A DNA stretch of 64,000 nucleotides from Artemia franciscana (GCF_032884065.1 NW_027063627.1:1249980-1313979), one strand, 5' to 3'; positions 12,079-23,410 are shown, counted from the stretch's first letter. Notes: generated by a model from the letters alone, not told the origin. Translations and numbers: made by a program.

Positions 12079-12348
12079 CGTTTCTGAAGCTGCTACAACT
12101 TTTTTCTTCTTTAATGAATCGTTTGACGAAACATATGTTCCAGCGCTAGAGCTACAAGATATACCAGCAGTTCCATTTACCCATCGCTTAGTAGAAGCTT
12201 GACGGGTATGTAACTCGTTGAAACCTTCATTTTCTCGATTAAGATTGTCAATTATATCCGAAAGTAATTTAACGTCTCGAGTAGGTATGTCCACTTTTGA
12301 ACTAACATTGTCTTCAATGGATGGCATACTATTACACATATCACGTTT
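12079..12348 (-). CDS. candidate internal exon of an unidentified host gene
   Basis: Exactly 270 bp (90 codons), open throughout. On the minus strand it is bounded by a pyrimidine-containing acceptor (TTTGTTTGTCTAG before AAACGT) and a strong donor (GAAACG then GTAAGAATG). Both junctions are phase 0 in the open frame. The peptide is hydrophilic, with an acidic/leucine part (RDVKLLSDIIDNLN), then a serine-rich part (AGISCSSSAGTYVSS) and a lysine run (SLKKKKVV). Base content and codon use are unlike the flanking AT repeats, and I see no other copy in the window. I do not recognise the family. It could join the exons at 42661-42750 and 43580-43701, which have compatible phase and the same strand, across a repeat-filled intron; that is inference. 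Confidence 0.6.
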
Positions 12349-12950
12349 CTAGACAAACAAAGGCTTTGAACCAAAGATCAAAGGATTTTTTATTCTATAA
12401 GTAAGTTCACTTGTGCTTGTTCTTTTACAGCTAACTGGAGAAGTTTAGAATTTAGGTTCATCCTTAATGCTCTCATACTATGGGTAGGACAAAATGTCGT
12501 CTATTCCCTTAGAAGGATGGTCCACCAAGTATCAATCCAAATACATTGGTTCTCGCAGTCAAGAACAAAACATACAATAAAAGCAGCATATCCTTTTTTA
12601 AATGGCATCTTTTATCGAAATTAATCTTTATTAAAGTAAGGATTTCTGTTTCGAGGACCATATCTAACGTAGTTTTCCGGCCATTCTAAATGAGGAAATC
12701 ATTAGAAAACTTATTCTTAGAGGGTTCGTCGTTAGGGGGAATTAATCCTTTTTTTCCAAAAGAATCAGTATCCCCGCATAAGCAATTGAAGCTGAGTTAA
12801 CCGGGATTTAATTTTGGTCTACTTGTAGCTTATATTATAATGGTTATATTGCAGCAGTAAAATCTAAATATGTAGCGATTTTGAAGATGGCGTGCGTCTG
12901 TGTTAAGGTTCTTGGAAAAATGAGGTATTGTTAACAATTAAAAAAAAAAA
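12349..12950. other. presumed intronic DNA
   Basis: Lies upstream (minus strand) of the exon candidate. No repeat or ORF is supported. Confidence 0.3.
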
Positions 12951-12954
12951 ACAA

Positions 12955-13145
12955 CTAGAAATAATAGCTCATGACTAGATTGAAAAAGTTGGGATTCCGT
13001 AAATTGTGAAGGCATTTTACTGTCAAAAATAAAAATAAAAATGTTATAAGTGTCAAATCTATAAAGATTCTTGACAGTCTGAAGACTCTAAGTTGTAAAA
13101 TTGTGAAAATTGAGTCTAACTTATGTAGATACTTGAAAAAAACTT
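12955..13145 (+). repeat. internally repetitive AT-rich flank of the foldback
   Basis: Holds variants of the same short motifs as the foldback arm (GTGAAGGCATT, CTGTCAAAAA, AAAATTGAGTCTAAC). The foldback therefore belongs to a locally repeated family. Confidence 0.45.
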
Positions 13146-14180
13146 GCAATACTTGAAAGTGGGTAGGCATTGCGTTCTTCAAGCATAAAACCATAGGCCT
13201 TGTAGCGTGCAAATCTAGAATTTGATAAGATTCTTCAAATCAGAATCTTTTGAGTTGTCGAGGTGTGAAAATTAGGTCTAACAATTGTGGAATTTGAAAA
13301 AAAGCTATCAATTCTTGAGAGCGTGAAGGCATTATGCTGTCAAAAAATATGAAAATTAAAAGCAATTTGAGTCTGAAAATGTGAAACCTTTTAAAATTAA
13401 AATGTATCAAATCGAAATATGCTGGTTTTGAGTTGTTAAATTAGGAACATTAATTTTATGACTTTTAAGATTTGGAAAAAATGAAATTCCTGAAATTTGA
13501 AGGCTTTGGGTTGTCAAATTCGCAAAATTGATTTTGATAAATTGATTCCGATGAAAAAAATGTAGAAATTTGGAATTAATTATGGAAATAAAGAAATAAT
13601 TGTGAAAATTTGAAAATAATCTAAATTCTTTGAAAGTGTTTAGGCAATGTGTTCTCCATGAGCAATTTAGAAAAAAGCTGATATTCTTGAAATTTGAAGA
13701 TTTTATTTTGTCAAATTTTGAAAATTGAGTCTAAAAATGGGGTTAATTTTAAAAGGTCGAAATTTATTTTTCATCAGAATTTTTTTTATAAAAATCAATT
13801 TTGCGAATTTGACAACGCAAAGCCTTCAAATTTCAGGAATTTCATTTTTTCCATATTTTACAAGTCATAAAATTAATGTTCCTAATTTAACAACTCAAAG
13901 CCAGCATATTTCGATTTGATACATTTTAATTTTAAAAGGTTTCACATTTTCAGACTCAAATTGCTTTTAATTTTCATATTTTTTGACAGCATAATGCCTT
14001 CACACTCTCAAGAATTGATAGCCTTTTTTCAAACTCCACAATTGTTAGACCTAATTTTCACACCCCGACAACTCAAAAGATTCAGATTTGAAGAATCTTA
14101 TCAAATTCTAGATTTGCACGCTACAAGGCCTATGGTTTTATGTTTGAAGAACGCAATGCCTACCCGCTTTCAAGTATTGC
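13146..14180. repeat. large foldback (inverted repeat), ~430-bp arms
   Basis: The left arm from 13146 (GCAATACTTGAAAGTGGG) pairs with the complement of the right arm ending at 14180. The match continues inward to about 13575 and 13755, with roughly 90% identity by eye, leaving a loop of about 180 bp. Examples are the complements around CTACAAGGCCTATGG and AAATTGCTTTTAATTTTC. The right arm abuts the first satellite monomer directly. The plus-strand ORF at 13916-14227 is just arm sequence. There are no genes inside. It could be a foldback transposon or a recombination-made palindrome. Confidence 0.85.
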
Positions 14181-14182
14181 AA

Positions 14183-17100
14183 TCAAATGAGCCATCTCTG
14201 AAGTTTATACGAGCATCTATTCCATAAGAACCATACTTGCCCCCCAGGGTACGAGATAAAACGCATGTTCCCGGGCCCTGGGGGTTATGTCGACACCAGA
14301 GTTTTTTTTTTGGATGATATTTTAACCATTTTCAACAAAATGGCTATCTGAACATTTTTATTAGATTTATTTGGGGAAAAGGGGGTAGAAGGGGCGGGGG
14401 GATGGTTGCCCTCCGACAACTTTCGACTCTGAAAAATTGAAAAAAAAACTTTTAATTCCCGTTCAAATGAATTCTCTCTGAAGTTTATACGAGCATCCCT
14501 TCTATAAGAACTATAGCAAGAAGAAAGCGGCATGGGGAGATGCTAGTTACCCTCCAATCTCTTCTGACTCTTAAAAACTAAACTAGAACTTTTGATTTCC
14601 CTTCAAATGAGCACTCTCTGAAGGTTATTCAAGCACCCCTTCAATAAGAACCGAATTTGCCCCAGGGGTAAAACTTACAACGCCTGCCCCAAGGCCCTGG
14701 GGGGAGGGAGTGTTGACCCCGAATATCTTGTTATATGATCTTTCGAACTATTTTTAAAATCAAGGCTAACTCAAAATTTGTATCGGATATATTTGGACAA
14801 AAAAGGGCGTAAGGAGGCTAGCTCCCGCTGATCACTTTTGACTCTTAGAAGTGAACTAGAACTTTCAATTTCCAATCAAATGAGCCCTCTCTGAAGTTTA
14901 TAAGAGTATTCCCTCCGTTAGAACCATATATTCCCCCAGGGCATAACTTACAATGACTCCTACCGGGCCCTGGGGGGGGGGGGCTTTGTCGACATCGAAG
15001 TTTCTTTTACCTGACCTTTGAACTATTTTCAATAAAATATCTTTCTCAAAATTTTCATCTGATGTATTTGAAGAAAAAGGCGCAGTGGGGGGGGGATTAC
15101 TGACCCTCCGATCCATTTTGACTTGGAAAAAGTGAACTAGGACTTTCAATTTCCAATCAAATGAGCCCTCTCTGAAGTTTATACGACCATACCTTCAATA
15201 AGGACCTTGTATGTCCCCAGGGTATAACGTACATCGCTTGCCACCTGGCCCAGTGGAGGGGGGGTGTGTTAATACCAGAGTTTTTGTTATCTGACCTTTG
15301 AACTATTTTAAAAAAAATGGCTACCTCAAAATTTTTATCTGATGCATTCGGGGAAAAAGGCCGGGGAGGGGGGGGGGGTAGCTGCGTTCCGATCTCTTTC
15401 AACTCTTAAAAAAATAAACTGGAACTTTTAATTTCCAGTCAAATGAGCCCTCTGTGAAGCATATATGAGGATCTCTTCCATAAGAACCATATTTGCCCCC
15501 AAGGCATGACTTACAAAACCTGTTCCCGGGCCCTGGGGGTTGTATTGGCACCAGAGTTTTTGTGATAAGATCTTCGAACTATTTCCAACAAAATGGGTAT
15601 CTGAACATTTTTATCGAATTTATTTGGGGAAAAGGGCGTTGAAGGGGTGGGGTGGGGGTAGTGGCCCTCTGATCACTTTCGACTCTAAAAAAGTGAACTA
15701 GAACTTTTAATTTCCAATCAAATTGGAAATTGGAGTTCTTATAGAAGCCTCCCTTCTATAAGAACCATTGCAAGAACAAAGCGCCGTAAGGAGGGGCTAG
15801 CTGCCCTCCGATCTCTTTCGACTCTTAAAAATTGAACTAGAACTTTTAATTTCCGCTCAAATGAGCCCTAGCTGCCCCCAGGTCCCGGGGGGTTGTGCCG
15901 ACACCGGAGTTTTGTAACATAATTTTTGAACTATGTTTAACAAAATGGCTACCTCAAAATTTTTATCAGATGTATTTAGGCGAAAAAGGGTGTGAGGGGG
16001 GGGGCTGCCCTCCGATCATTTTTGACTCTTAAAAAGTGAACTAGAACTTTCAATTTCCAATCAAATGAAACCTCTCTAAATTTTATACGATTATCCCTCC
16101 ATAAAAACCTTCTATGCCCCCGGAGTATAACTTAGAATGCCCGTCCCCGGGCCTTGAGGGCTTTGTCGACACCGGGGTTCTTACTATCTGACCTTTGAAC
16201 TATTTTTAACCAAATGTCTATATCAAAATTTTTATTTGATGCATTTAAAGAAAAAGACGAGGTTTGGGGGGGGGCAGCTAGTTGCCCTCCGATCCCTTTT
16301 GACTCTCAAAAAGTGAGTTAAAACTTTCAATTTCCAATCGAATGAGCCCTCTCTGAAGTCTATACAAGAATACCTCCCTTAAGAACCTTATATGCTCCCA
16401 GAATATAATGTACATAGAATATAATGTACAACGCCTGCCCCGGGCTCTAAGGGTTGTTTCGACACCGGAGTTTTTGTTATCTAACATTTGAACTATATTT
16501 TAACAAAATGGCTACTTAAAATTTTTTATCTGATGCATTTTGGGTCGAACTTTTAACTCGAACTTTTATTTTCCAATCAAATGAGCCATCTCTGTAGTTT
16601 ATACGAAACCATATTTGTATAAAAACCATATTTGCCCCCTGGGCATATCTTACAACGCCTACCCCAGGTCCTGGGGCTGTGTTGACAGCGGAGTTTTTGT
16701 TACCTGACTTGAACTATTTTTAAACAAAATTAAAATCTCAAAATCTTTATCTGATATATTTGGAGAAAATGGTGGGGGAGGGGGACTAGCTTCCCTCCGA
16801 TCACTATTGACTCTTAAAAACTAAAAAAAAACTTTTAATTCCCATTCAAAGCCCTCTCTGAAATTTATGCGAGCACCCCTTCTATAAGAACCATAGCAAA
16901 CGCAAGGCGCCGTGGGGAGGGGCTAGATGTCCTCCGATCTCTTTTGACTCTTAAAAACTGAACTAGAACTTTGAATTTCCACTAAAATGAGCCCTCTCTG
17001 AAGTTTTTTCGAGCATCCCTTCTATAAGAATCATATTTAACCCCAGGGTAAAACTTACAAGCCTTCCCATGGACCCTCGGGGAGTGTGTCGACCCCGAAG

Positions 17101-17600
17101 TTCTTGTTATATGATCTTTGAACAATTTTTAACAAAATGGCTAACTCAAAATTTTTATCTGATGTATTTGAGGCAAAAAGGGCGTGAGGGGGAGGGGGGC
17201 TAGCTGCCCTCTGATCAATTTTGACTCTTGAAAGTGAACTAAAACTTCTGATTTCCAATCAAATGAGCCCTCTCTGAAGTTTATACGAGAATATCTTCCA
17301 TAGAACCTTATATATCCCCAGGGTATAACTTACAGCACCTGCACCCAGGCCCTGGGGGGTCGTGTGGATCCCGGACATTTTGTTACCTGACCTTTGAACT
17401 ATTTTAAACAAAATGGCTACCAAAAAATTTTATTTTATGTATTTTGGGAAAAAGGGCGTGTGGGGGGTTAGTTGCCTTCCTATCACTTTTGACTCTTAAA
17501 AAGGACAACAGAGCTATCGATTCCCAATTGAACGAGCCCCTTTTGAAGTTTACACGACGACCTCTTCCATACGAAGTACCTCTGGGAAAAAAATATAGCA
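14183..17600 (+). repeat. satellite array (270-280-bp monomers plus ~140-bp short monomers), plus orientation
   Basis: About 15 monomers start with variants of AATCAAATGAGCCCTCTCTG at roughly 14183, 14462, 14605, 14875, 15156, 15438, 15716, 15858, 16058, 16337, 16576, 16845, 16984, 17258 and 17525. Each long monomer carries a GGGCCCTGGGG palindrome, AAAATGGCTACCTCAAAATTT and a G-run before CTAGCTGCCCTCCGATC. Short monomers at 14462, 15716 and 16845 lack the middle. Variants repeat every five monomers. The minus-strand ORFs crossing it are not genes. Confidence 0.9.
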
Positions 17601-18180
17601 TTTACTATAGGTAACGCTGTAGCGTTGCCTCTCATTTCTGTTCGTTTCGGGTTTCATCTATCTATTGATGGTGATTTGTGGTAGTTGCACGCTTGGAAAA
17701 ATTATATGAATTTGTTTCTGCTCGTTTTTGGTTTAGTAGAGATTTTTACTTTTATTTGAAAAACTTATTTTGTGTAAACAGTTTTTTCAATTAATTAAAC
17801 TGCAAAACAGGTTATGCTCTACTGAAGATATGAATCAGCATTCAAATTTTAAAAGAACAGATATTATTCATTATAAGAGGAGGGGGGTATCTCTTCAGTC
17901 CAATGATCATTATGCTTTATTTTTAAGCATTATTTTTAAATAATCATTAGGGCTTTAAGAATATTTCTAATTCAAAATCAAATCATTTACGGAATAGCCT
18001 TGCTCGCTTTAATTTTTTATATTGCTCTTTGGTTTCAGTTTGAAAAAAATTATTTCTAACAATTCAGTTTTGATTGTTTTCCGAATCAGTCTGGGTGATG
18101 CCGCTTTCCTCATAGAATCCCTGCTCCCGATAAAATTTCATTATACATCCCAATAGCAAATACTAAATGTGAACAATGGG
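17601..18180. other. AT-rich DNA after the satellite
   Basis: No gene seen. TTCTGTTCGTTT-type motifs near 17640-17760 resemble stretches near 29090, 49500-49760 and 59640-59820, so this is probably another low-grade dispersed repeat. Confidence 0.35.
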
Positions 18181-18216
18181 CTCCTTACAGTTCCTTACCA
18201 GGAATTGTTTGACATA
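18180..18216 (+). repeat. degenerate palindromic tip of the two-hairpin element
   Basis: GGCTCCTTACAGTTCCTTACC then AGGAATTGTTTGACA resembles the element tip (CAGTTCGTTACCACGAACTG then TTTGA) with several substitutions. Confidence 0.4.
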
Positions 18217-18566
18217 TAGTAACCAAAATTCTGTTTTTCACAGTTTTGGATTCTGTTGACAATAGTCACACATTATTTACAGTGTTTCTGATCCGAGTCC
18301 ATGCAAACACAGCGGAAAAGTCAAGAGTTGAACGATTTACTATAAAAAATATATTTTAAAACTTAAAAAAATAAATGCGGGATTCAATGCAGAATGGCTT
18401 TTGACTACTTTTATAATATTACTGTCGTATATGTAATTACCGATGAATTTCCATCGTTAGCACAATTACTTCTGTACATCGTCTGCAATAATATATACCC
18501 AGAAACTGCCTCATATTAGACCTACCGTATATAAATACAACTATGAATTCTAGATTTTCTTAGCAG

Positions 18567-18789
18567 GAAGAAATCCTATAACCAACATTCCCCTTGGAAT
18601 GTCTTGCTTCGCAATAATCTATTAAAAAGAACTCAAGAAAAATGCAAGACGAGGCAATGCAGTAGTCGTTGGACAAAGGGGGCTCGATCGATAAAACAAG
18701 TTTGCTGCCGCAAGAAAAATCGGCAAAGTCAACCTCTACATTACAATCGATTAGGACCTGATCAATTACAGAAGCATGGTGGAAATTAG
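18567..18789 (+). CDS. candidate terminal exon, unidentified gene
   Basis: Acceptor TAGATTTTCTTAGCAG ends at 18566. In one frame the following 223 bp are open (KKSYNQHSPWNVLLRNN near the start, then a cysteine/arginine-rich part with CKTRQCSSRW and QVCCRKKNRQS) and end with TAG at 18787-18789. GC content is higher than the flanks and the sequence is single-copy in the window. I do not recognise the protein. No polyadenylation signal is close by; AATAAA occurs near 19088. The minus strand is also open across this segment, which lowers confidence. Confidence 0.33.
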
Positions 18790-19123
18790 AAACTGTCATT
18801 TATCATCCTCCTGTCAAAATTACTAGATATGAGATTGAAACTTTTTTTAAATTAATGAAGTTCATTAGAATAGTTAGAAATCGAAAAAACTAATGCTTCT
18901 TAGTATTTTTCCGCAAGCTTTATCATCATTCAGCTGTTTCATTTTCTGAAAGTATGAAACATCAAAAACTACACAAGGGAAATTCTTTACTAAGCATTGT
19001 GCCCCCTCCAATAAAAATGTTCCATATAATTTTTAATAATTCCACTCACTGTTTAGTGACTGGAGAGATAGCTCATTTAAACAGGAATAAATAAAAAAGG
19101 AATATATAAAAAACTATTTTTTT

Positions 19124-19369
19124 AACTGAAAGTAAGGAGTGACATTAAAACTTAAAACGAACAGAAATTGCTCTGTATATGAAAGGGGCTTTCCTCCGTA
19201 ACATCCCGCTCTTGACGTTAAAGTTTGACTCTTTCTCTTAACTCTACTTTTTAAAGCAGTAAAAAAAACTTTAGCGTACAGAACGGGGGGTTAAGGAGGA
19301 AAAGCCCCATTCATATACGAAGTAATTTATGTTCGTTTTAAGTTTTAATTTCGCTCCTTACTTTCAGTT
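19124..19369. repeat. hairpin module 1
   Basis: AACTGAAAGTAAGGAG on the left pairs with CTCCTTACTTTCAGTT on the right. The ~110-bp arms include AAAACTTAAAACGAACA and GTATATGAAAGGGGC, around a ~30-bp centre. Comparable hairpins occur near 30100, 34568, 35098, 37482 and 39249. Confidence 0.85.
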
Positions 19370-19655
19370 AAAAAAAAGTTTTTTTTTTATTTAATTTCTG
19401 AACGTTTTCTATTAATCCAAGTTTTGATTTTGGCTGTACGCACATAAATAATGAAAACGAAATTTGCATATTAATGTTTTTGGCTAAATGGCTTCCTCAT
19501 AGTCTTAATCTGAAGATTTTGAGAAAAATGGAGCGGGGGAGGAGGCCTAGTTGTCCTCCAAAGTTCTGATTGCTTAAAAAGGCAACAAGAACTTTTAATT
19601 TATTACGAGCGTTTTCATTTGTAAAAAATATACGTAATTTACGAATTAACTTACG

Positions 19656-19893
19656 TAGATTACGTAAATGAGGGGATTTATCCCTCGTCAATACCTCGTT
19701 CTTTACACTAAAACTTGACTTTGGTCCCAATTCCTTAAGAATGACCCCTGAACCACAAAGACCGTAGAATAAATAGTTGAAATTACTAAAAATTCTTTAG
19801 CGTAAAGAGCGAGGTATTACGAGGAGGTGAACCCCTCATATGCGTAATAATTTCTGATCGTTTTCAGTTTTAATGCTGCTCCTTACTTTCAGT
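19656..19893. repeat. hairpin module 2
   Basis: GTAAATGAGGGGATTTATCC...TCAATACCTCG (about 19660-19705) pairs with the complement of CGAGGTATTACGAGG...CCCCTCATATGCG (about 19813-19843). The inner loop is longer than in hairpin 1, and the left outer arm is lost. Confidence 0.65.
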
Positions 19894-21272
19894 TGAAAAA
19901 AAAACTTTTCATTTTTTTCATTGTTTTTTTTTTTAAATAATGCTAGAAAGTCCGGCACCCCCTTCATTGAAATTATCTTCCCCCATGACAACTTCCTCCA
20001 TGGAAAGATCCTCCCATGTAACCCCACCTCAAATTCCCCCTCCCCCCAAACCAAAAAAATCCCCCTGAAAACTTCTTTACACTTCCCAATAGCCATTAGT
20101 ATATTTAAACAACGGTCAAAGCTTGTAACTTGCAGTCCCTCCCACGAAGACTGGGGGAGTAAGTTGTCCCCAAAGACATAGTTATTTGGTTTTCCCACTA
20201 TGGTGAACAAAATGGCTATCTCAGAATTTCTATCCGGTGACTTTTGGGAGAAAATGAGCATGGGAGGGGGCCTAGGAGCCCTCCAAATTTTTTGGTCACT
20301 TAAAAAGGGCACTAGAACTTTTAATTTCCGTTAGAATGAGCCCTCTCGCGACATTCTAGGACCACTGTGTCGATACGATCACCCCTGAAAAAAAAAAACA
20401 AAAAAAAAACAAATGAACACGCATTCGTGATTTGTCTTCTGGCGAAAAATGCGAAATTCCACATTTTTGTAGATAGGAGCTTGAAATCTCTACAATAGGA
20501 TTCTCTGATGCACTGTATTTAATGGGGTGATTTTCGTTAAGATTGTATTACTTTTATGGGGTGTTCCCCCTATTTTCTGAAATAAGGCAAATTTTCTCTG
20601 GCTCGTAGCTTTTGATGGTTAAAACTAAACTCGATGAAACTTATATGTTTAAAATCAGCATTAAAATGCAATTCTTTTGATGTAAATATTGATATCGAAA
20701 TTCCGTTTTTTAGAGTTTCGGTTACTATAGAGCCGGGTCACTCCTCTATTCCTCTATTGAGCCGGGTCGCCGGGTACTATTGAGTCGCGGTAACAGTTCG
20801 TTACCACGAACTGTTTGACAAAACAAAATCGGAGGGGACCTAGTCCGCTTTCTCCCAAAGTCATCTGATCAAAATTTCCAGATAGCCATCTAATTCAGTA
20901 TAGTTGAAACATCCAATAACTTTGCCCTTTGGGGACGACTTGACCCCTCTTAGTCCTTGGAGAAAGAGATGAAAGTTAAGCAATTTTTCCATTGTTCACA
21001 TATAGTATTTGTTATTGGGAAATATACAAACAATGCTTTGTTGGGGAGGGCGGATTTTTTGCGGGAGGATTTTGTACGGAGAGAATTTTTCATGTGGAAG
21101 AAAGATTCAGAGGAAGGAGAATTCTACACAGAATGAAGAGGATTTCCATGTATTCATGGAAAAACTTTCACAAATTAAATAGAATAACAGTTTTTGAAAT
21201 GAAAGTAAGGAACAACATTCAAACTCGAAACGTTATTAAAACACATTAAAACTTATTGTTCATATGAGGGAG

Positions 21273-21322
21273 ACTACTACTACTAATAACTCACCACAGC
21301 ACCAAGCCACCTGAGGTGGCTC
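21273..21322 (-). mobile_element. LINE 3' tip with (TAG)n tail, copy in first duplicated unit
   Basis: On the minus strand it reads CAGGTGGCTTGGTGCTGTGG then GAGTTATTAGTAGTAGTAG. This is the same end seen at 61770-61825 and 28955-29000. Only the last ~50 bp of the LINE are present. Confidence 0.7.
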
Positions 21323-21940
21323 CCCCCCAAAAAAAAATGTGGCTGTTTTGCTTCTACATTAAACGTTTAAAAAAGGTTCCGTGACAACAGAGGGTGTGTA
21401 ATTTGTAGTTATTTTTCTGTTTTTTTTTTAATTTTTAATTAATTCAGTGCTTTAGAACGTTATCCTGCTTATAAACTTTCAGCACAAAATTTTCAGGGAG
21501 AGGACCCTTTTCGCCCAAAGTCATCTGATCCAAATTTCCAGATAGCTATCTAATTCATTATAGTTGAAACATCCAATAACTATGCCCTTTGGGGATGACT
21601 TGACCCCTTATAGTCCTTGAAGAAAGAGATGAAAGTTACGCAACTTGCCCAGTGTTCACATATAGTATTTGTTATTGGGAAATATGCAGACACTGCTCCT
21701 TTTTTTTTGGGGGGGGGGCGGATTTTTGCGGGAGGATTTTGCACGGAGAGAAATTTTCGTGTGGAAGAAAGTTTCAGAGGAAGGAGAAATTCTACACAGG
21801 GGGAAGAGGATTTCCAGGTATTCATTGAAAAACCTTCACAAATTAAATAGAATAAAAGTTTTTGAAATTAAAGTAAGGAAGAACATTCAAACTTTAAACG
21901 CTATTAAAACACATTAAAACTTATTGTTTATATGGGGGGG

Positions 21941-21990
21941 GACTATTACTACTAATAACTCACCACAGCACCAAGCTCCCTGAGGCTGCT
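21941..21990 (-). mobile_element. LINE 3' tip, copy in second duplicated unit
   Basis: Same tip as 21273-21322 with a few substitutions. It was copied along with the 660-bp unit. Confidence 0.65.
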
Positions 21991-22160
21991 CCCCCCAAAA
22001 AATGCGGCTGTTTTTCTTCTACATTAAACGTTTAAAAAAAATTCCGTGACACAGAGGGTGTGTAACTTGTATTATTTTTCAGTTATTTTTTTAATTTGTA
22101 ATTATTTCAGTGATTTAGAACGTCATCCTGCTTATAAAATTTCAGCACAAAATTTTCAGA

Positions 22161-22729
22161 GGGCTGGAACTATCTGGGAGATTTTTCAGTAGGCAGGAGT
22201 AGAACTTTCTGCGGTAAAAATTGTCCATGGGATAATTATCACTGAAGAAACTTTCCATGGGGGTGGGGATATTTCACTGGAAAATTTTCCACCGAAGGAG
22301 GAGGGGAGTGGGGATATCTGACATGATTCCAAAAATTACGAGAAATTAGATAAAAATGAGTCTATTTTTCAGAAAAATTGCACAAAAAATTTTCTTGGTG
22401 GAATTGTGCGAAGGAGTCAGAGGAATTTTTAGCAAGAATAGAATTGCCAGAGGGGAATTTTCTTGGGGGAGGGGGAGAATTTAAGAAGGAAGAACTTTTT
22501 AAGGTGAAATTTTTGTAAGGGAAATTTTCCATGGAGGTGGGGAGAGGCGGATTTTCTGACGTAATTAGAATAAACATAAAAAATTAAATAAAAGAAAAAC
22601 TTGTTTTTTTTTTCGAATGAAAGGAAGGAGCAACATTAGAGCTTAAAACAAACAAAAAAATTCCATATATGGGAAGGGTTGCCTCCTCTACTTTAATACC
22701 TCACTCTTTATGCTACAGTTCTTAAATAA
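22161..22729 (-). repeat. G-rich tail of the element plus half hairpin
   Basis: Variants of AATTTTCCATGGAGGTGGGG recur several times, a pattern also seen in other reverse copies (about 34440-34520, 37140-37260 and 39110-39200). A half hairpin (AAGGAAGGAGCAACATTAGA) follows at about 22600-22720. Confidence 0.55.
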
Positions 22730-23410
22730 TCAAACAGCTCGTGGTAACGAACTGTAAGTAACGAGCCTGTTTCTTAGAGGAAACTCTAAGAAACTAAGAG
22801 TATATGGTATTTCTTACCAGAAGAAAGATCACCGATGCGTGTTTATTTGTTGTTGTTTTTTCGCAGGAGTGACAGTATCGAACCAGTAATCCTAAAAGAT
22901 TGGGGGAGGCTCATTTCATCGGAAATAAAAACTTTTACCACCCTTTTTAAGGAACCAAAAATATCGGAGGGCAGCTAGCTCAACTTTCATCCCCCTTTTT
23001 TACCCAAAGTTGTAAGACAAAAATTTTGAGATAACCATTTTGTTAAGCATAGGGCTGCAATCTATGAGCTTTGCCCATTTTTTACATATAGTATTGGCTA
23101 TTGGGAAGCATACAGACATTTTTTTGGGAGGGAGGGATTTTAGTGGTGGGAGAAGGAGGTTTTCGTGGGAAGCTCTTTCCATGGAGGAAATTTTCATGAG
23201 AGAAGGGAAGTCCCCATTGACGGCGAGCCGGATTTTCCAGTTCAAGTTAAATGATCAAAAACTAAATGAAAAAAAAAACAGTTTTTTTTAACTGAAAGTA
23301 AGGAACACCATCAAAACTTAAAATGAACAGAAATTATTACGCATATAAGGGAATTTCTCCTCCTCAATTCTTCGCTCTTTGGCTAAAGAGCGATTTAAAA
23401 ATTCCCTGAC
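22730..23410 (-). mobile_element. two-hairpin element, internally deleted, minus orientation
   Basis: Begins with the complement of the palindromic tip (CAAACAGCTCGTGGTAACG) and continues through GATGCGTGTTTATTTG, the GGAGGGCAGCTAGCTC core and the G-rich segment. It ends in one hairpin arm (AACTGAAAGTAAGGAACACC, about 23288) without its mate. Confidence 0.7.

Larger units (their letters stand above)
19116..20818 (+). mobile_element. two-hairpin non-coding element, complete copy, plus orientation
   Basis: In order: hairpin 1 (19116-19377), a spacer (to about 19655), hairpin 2 (about 19656-19893), a long internal region, then a palindromic tip (CAGTTCGTTACCACGAACTG at about 20793-20812) followed by TTTGA. 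The same modules in mirror order form 33730-35350. No transposase or RT is encoded. No obvious target duplication was found. Superfamily unknown. Confidence 0.8.
20836..22160 (-). repeat. tandem duplication of a ~660-bp repeat segment
   Basis: GCCCAAAGTCATCTGATC-type landmarks recur exactly 660 bp apart (about 20854 and 21514), and the two copies match along their length (20836-21495 and 21496-22160) with few changes by eye. The content is reverse-oriented internal sequence of the two-hairpin element plus a LINE 3' tip. The open frames on both strands are not genes. Confidence 0.82.

Noticed and set aside
14285..17601. Series of 65-83-codon minus-strand ORFs with shared proline-rich peptides
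   Set aside because: They repeat with the satellite monomer and are broken differently in each unit; satellite, not a gene family.
20793..20818. Palindromic tip as a Helitron 3' end
   Set aside because: A Helitron end needs CTRR shortly after the hairpin; here the hairpin is followed by TTTGA and no CTRR is seen.
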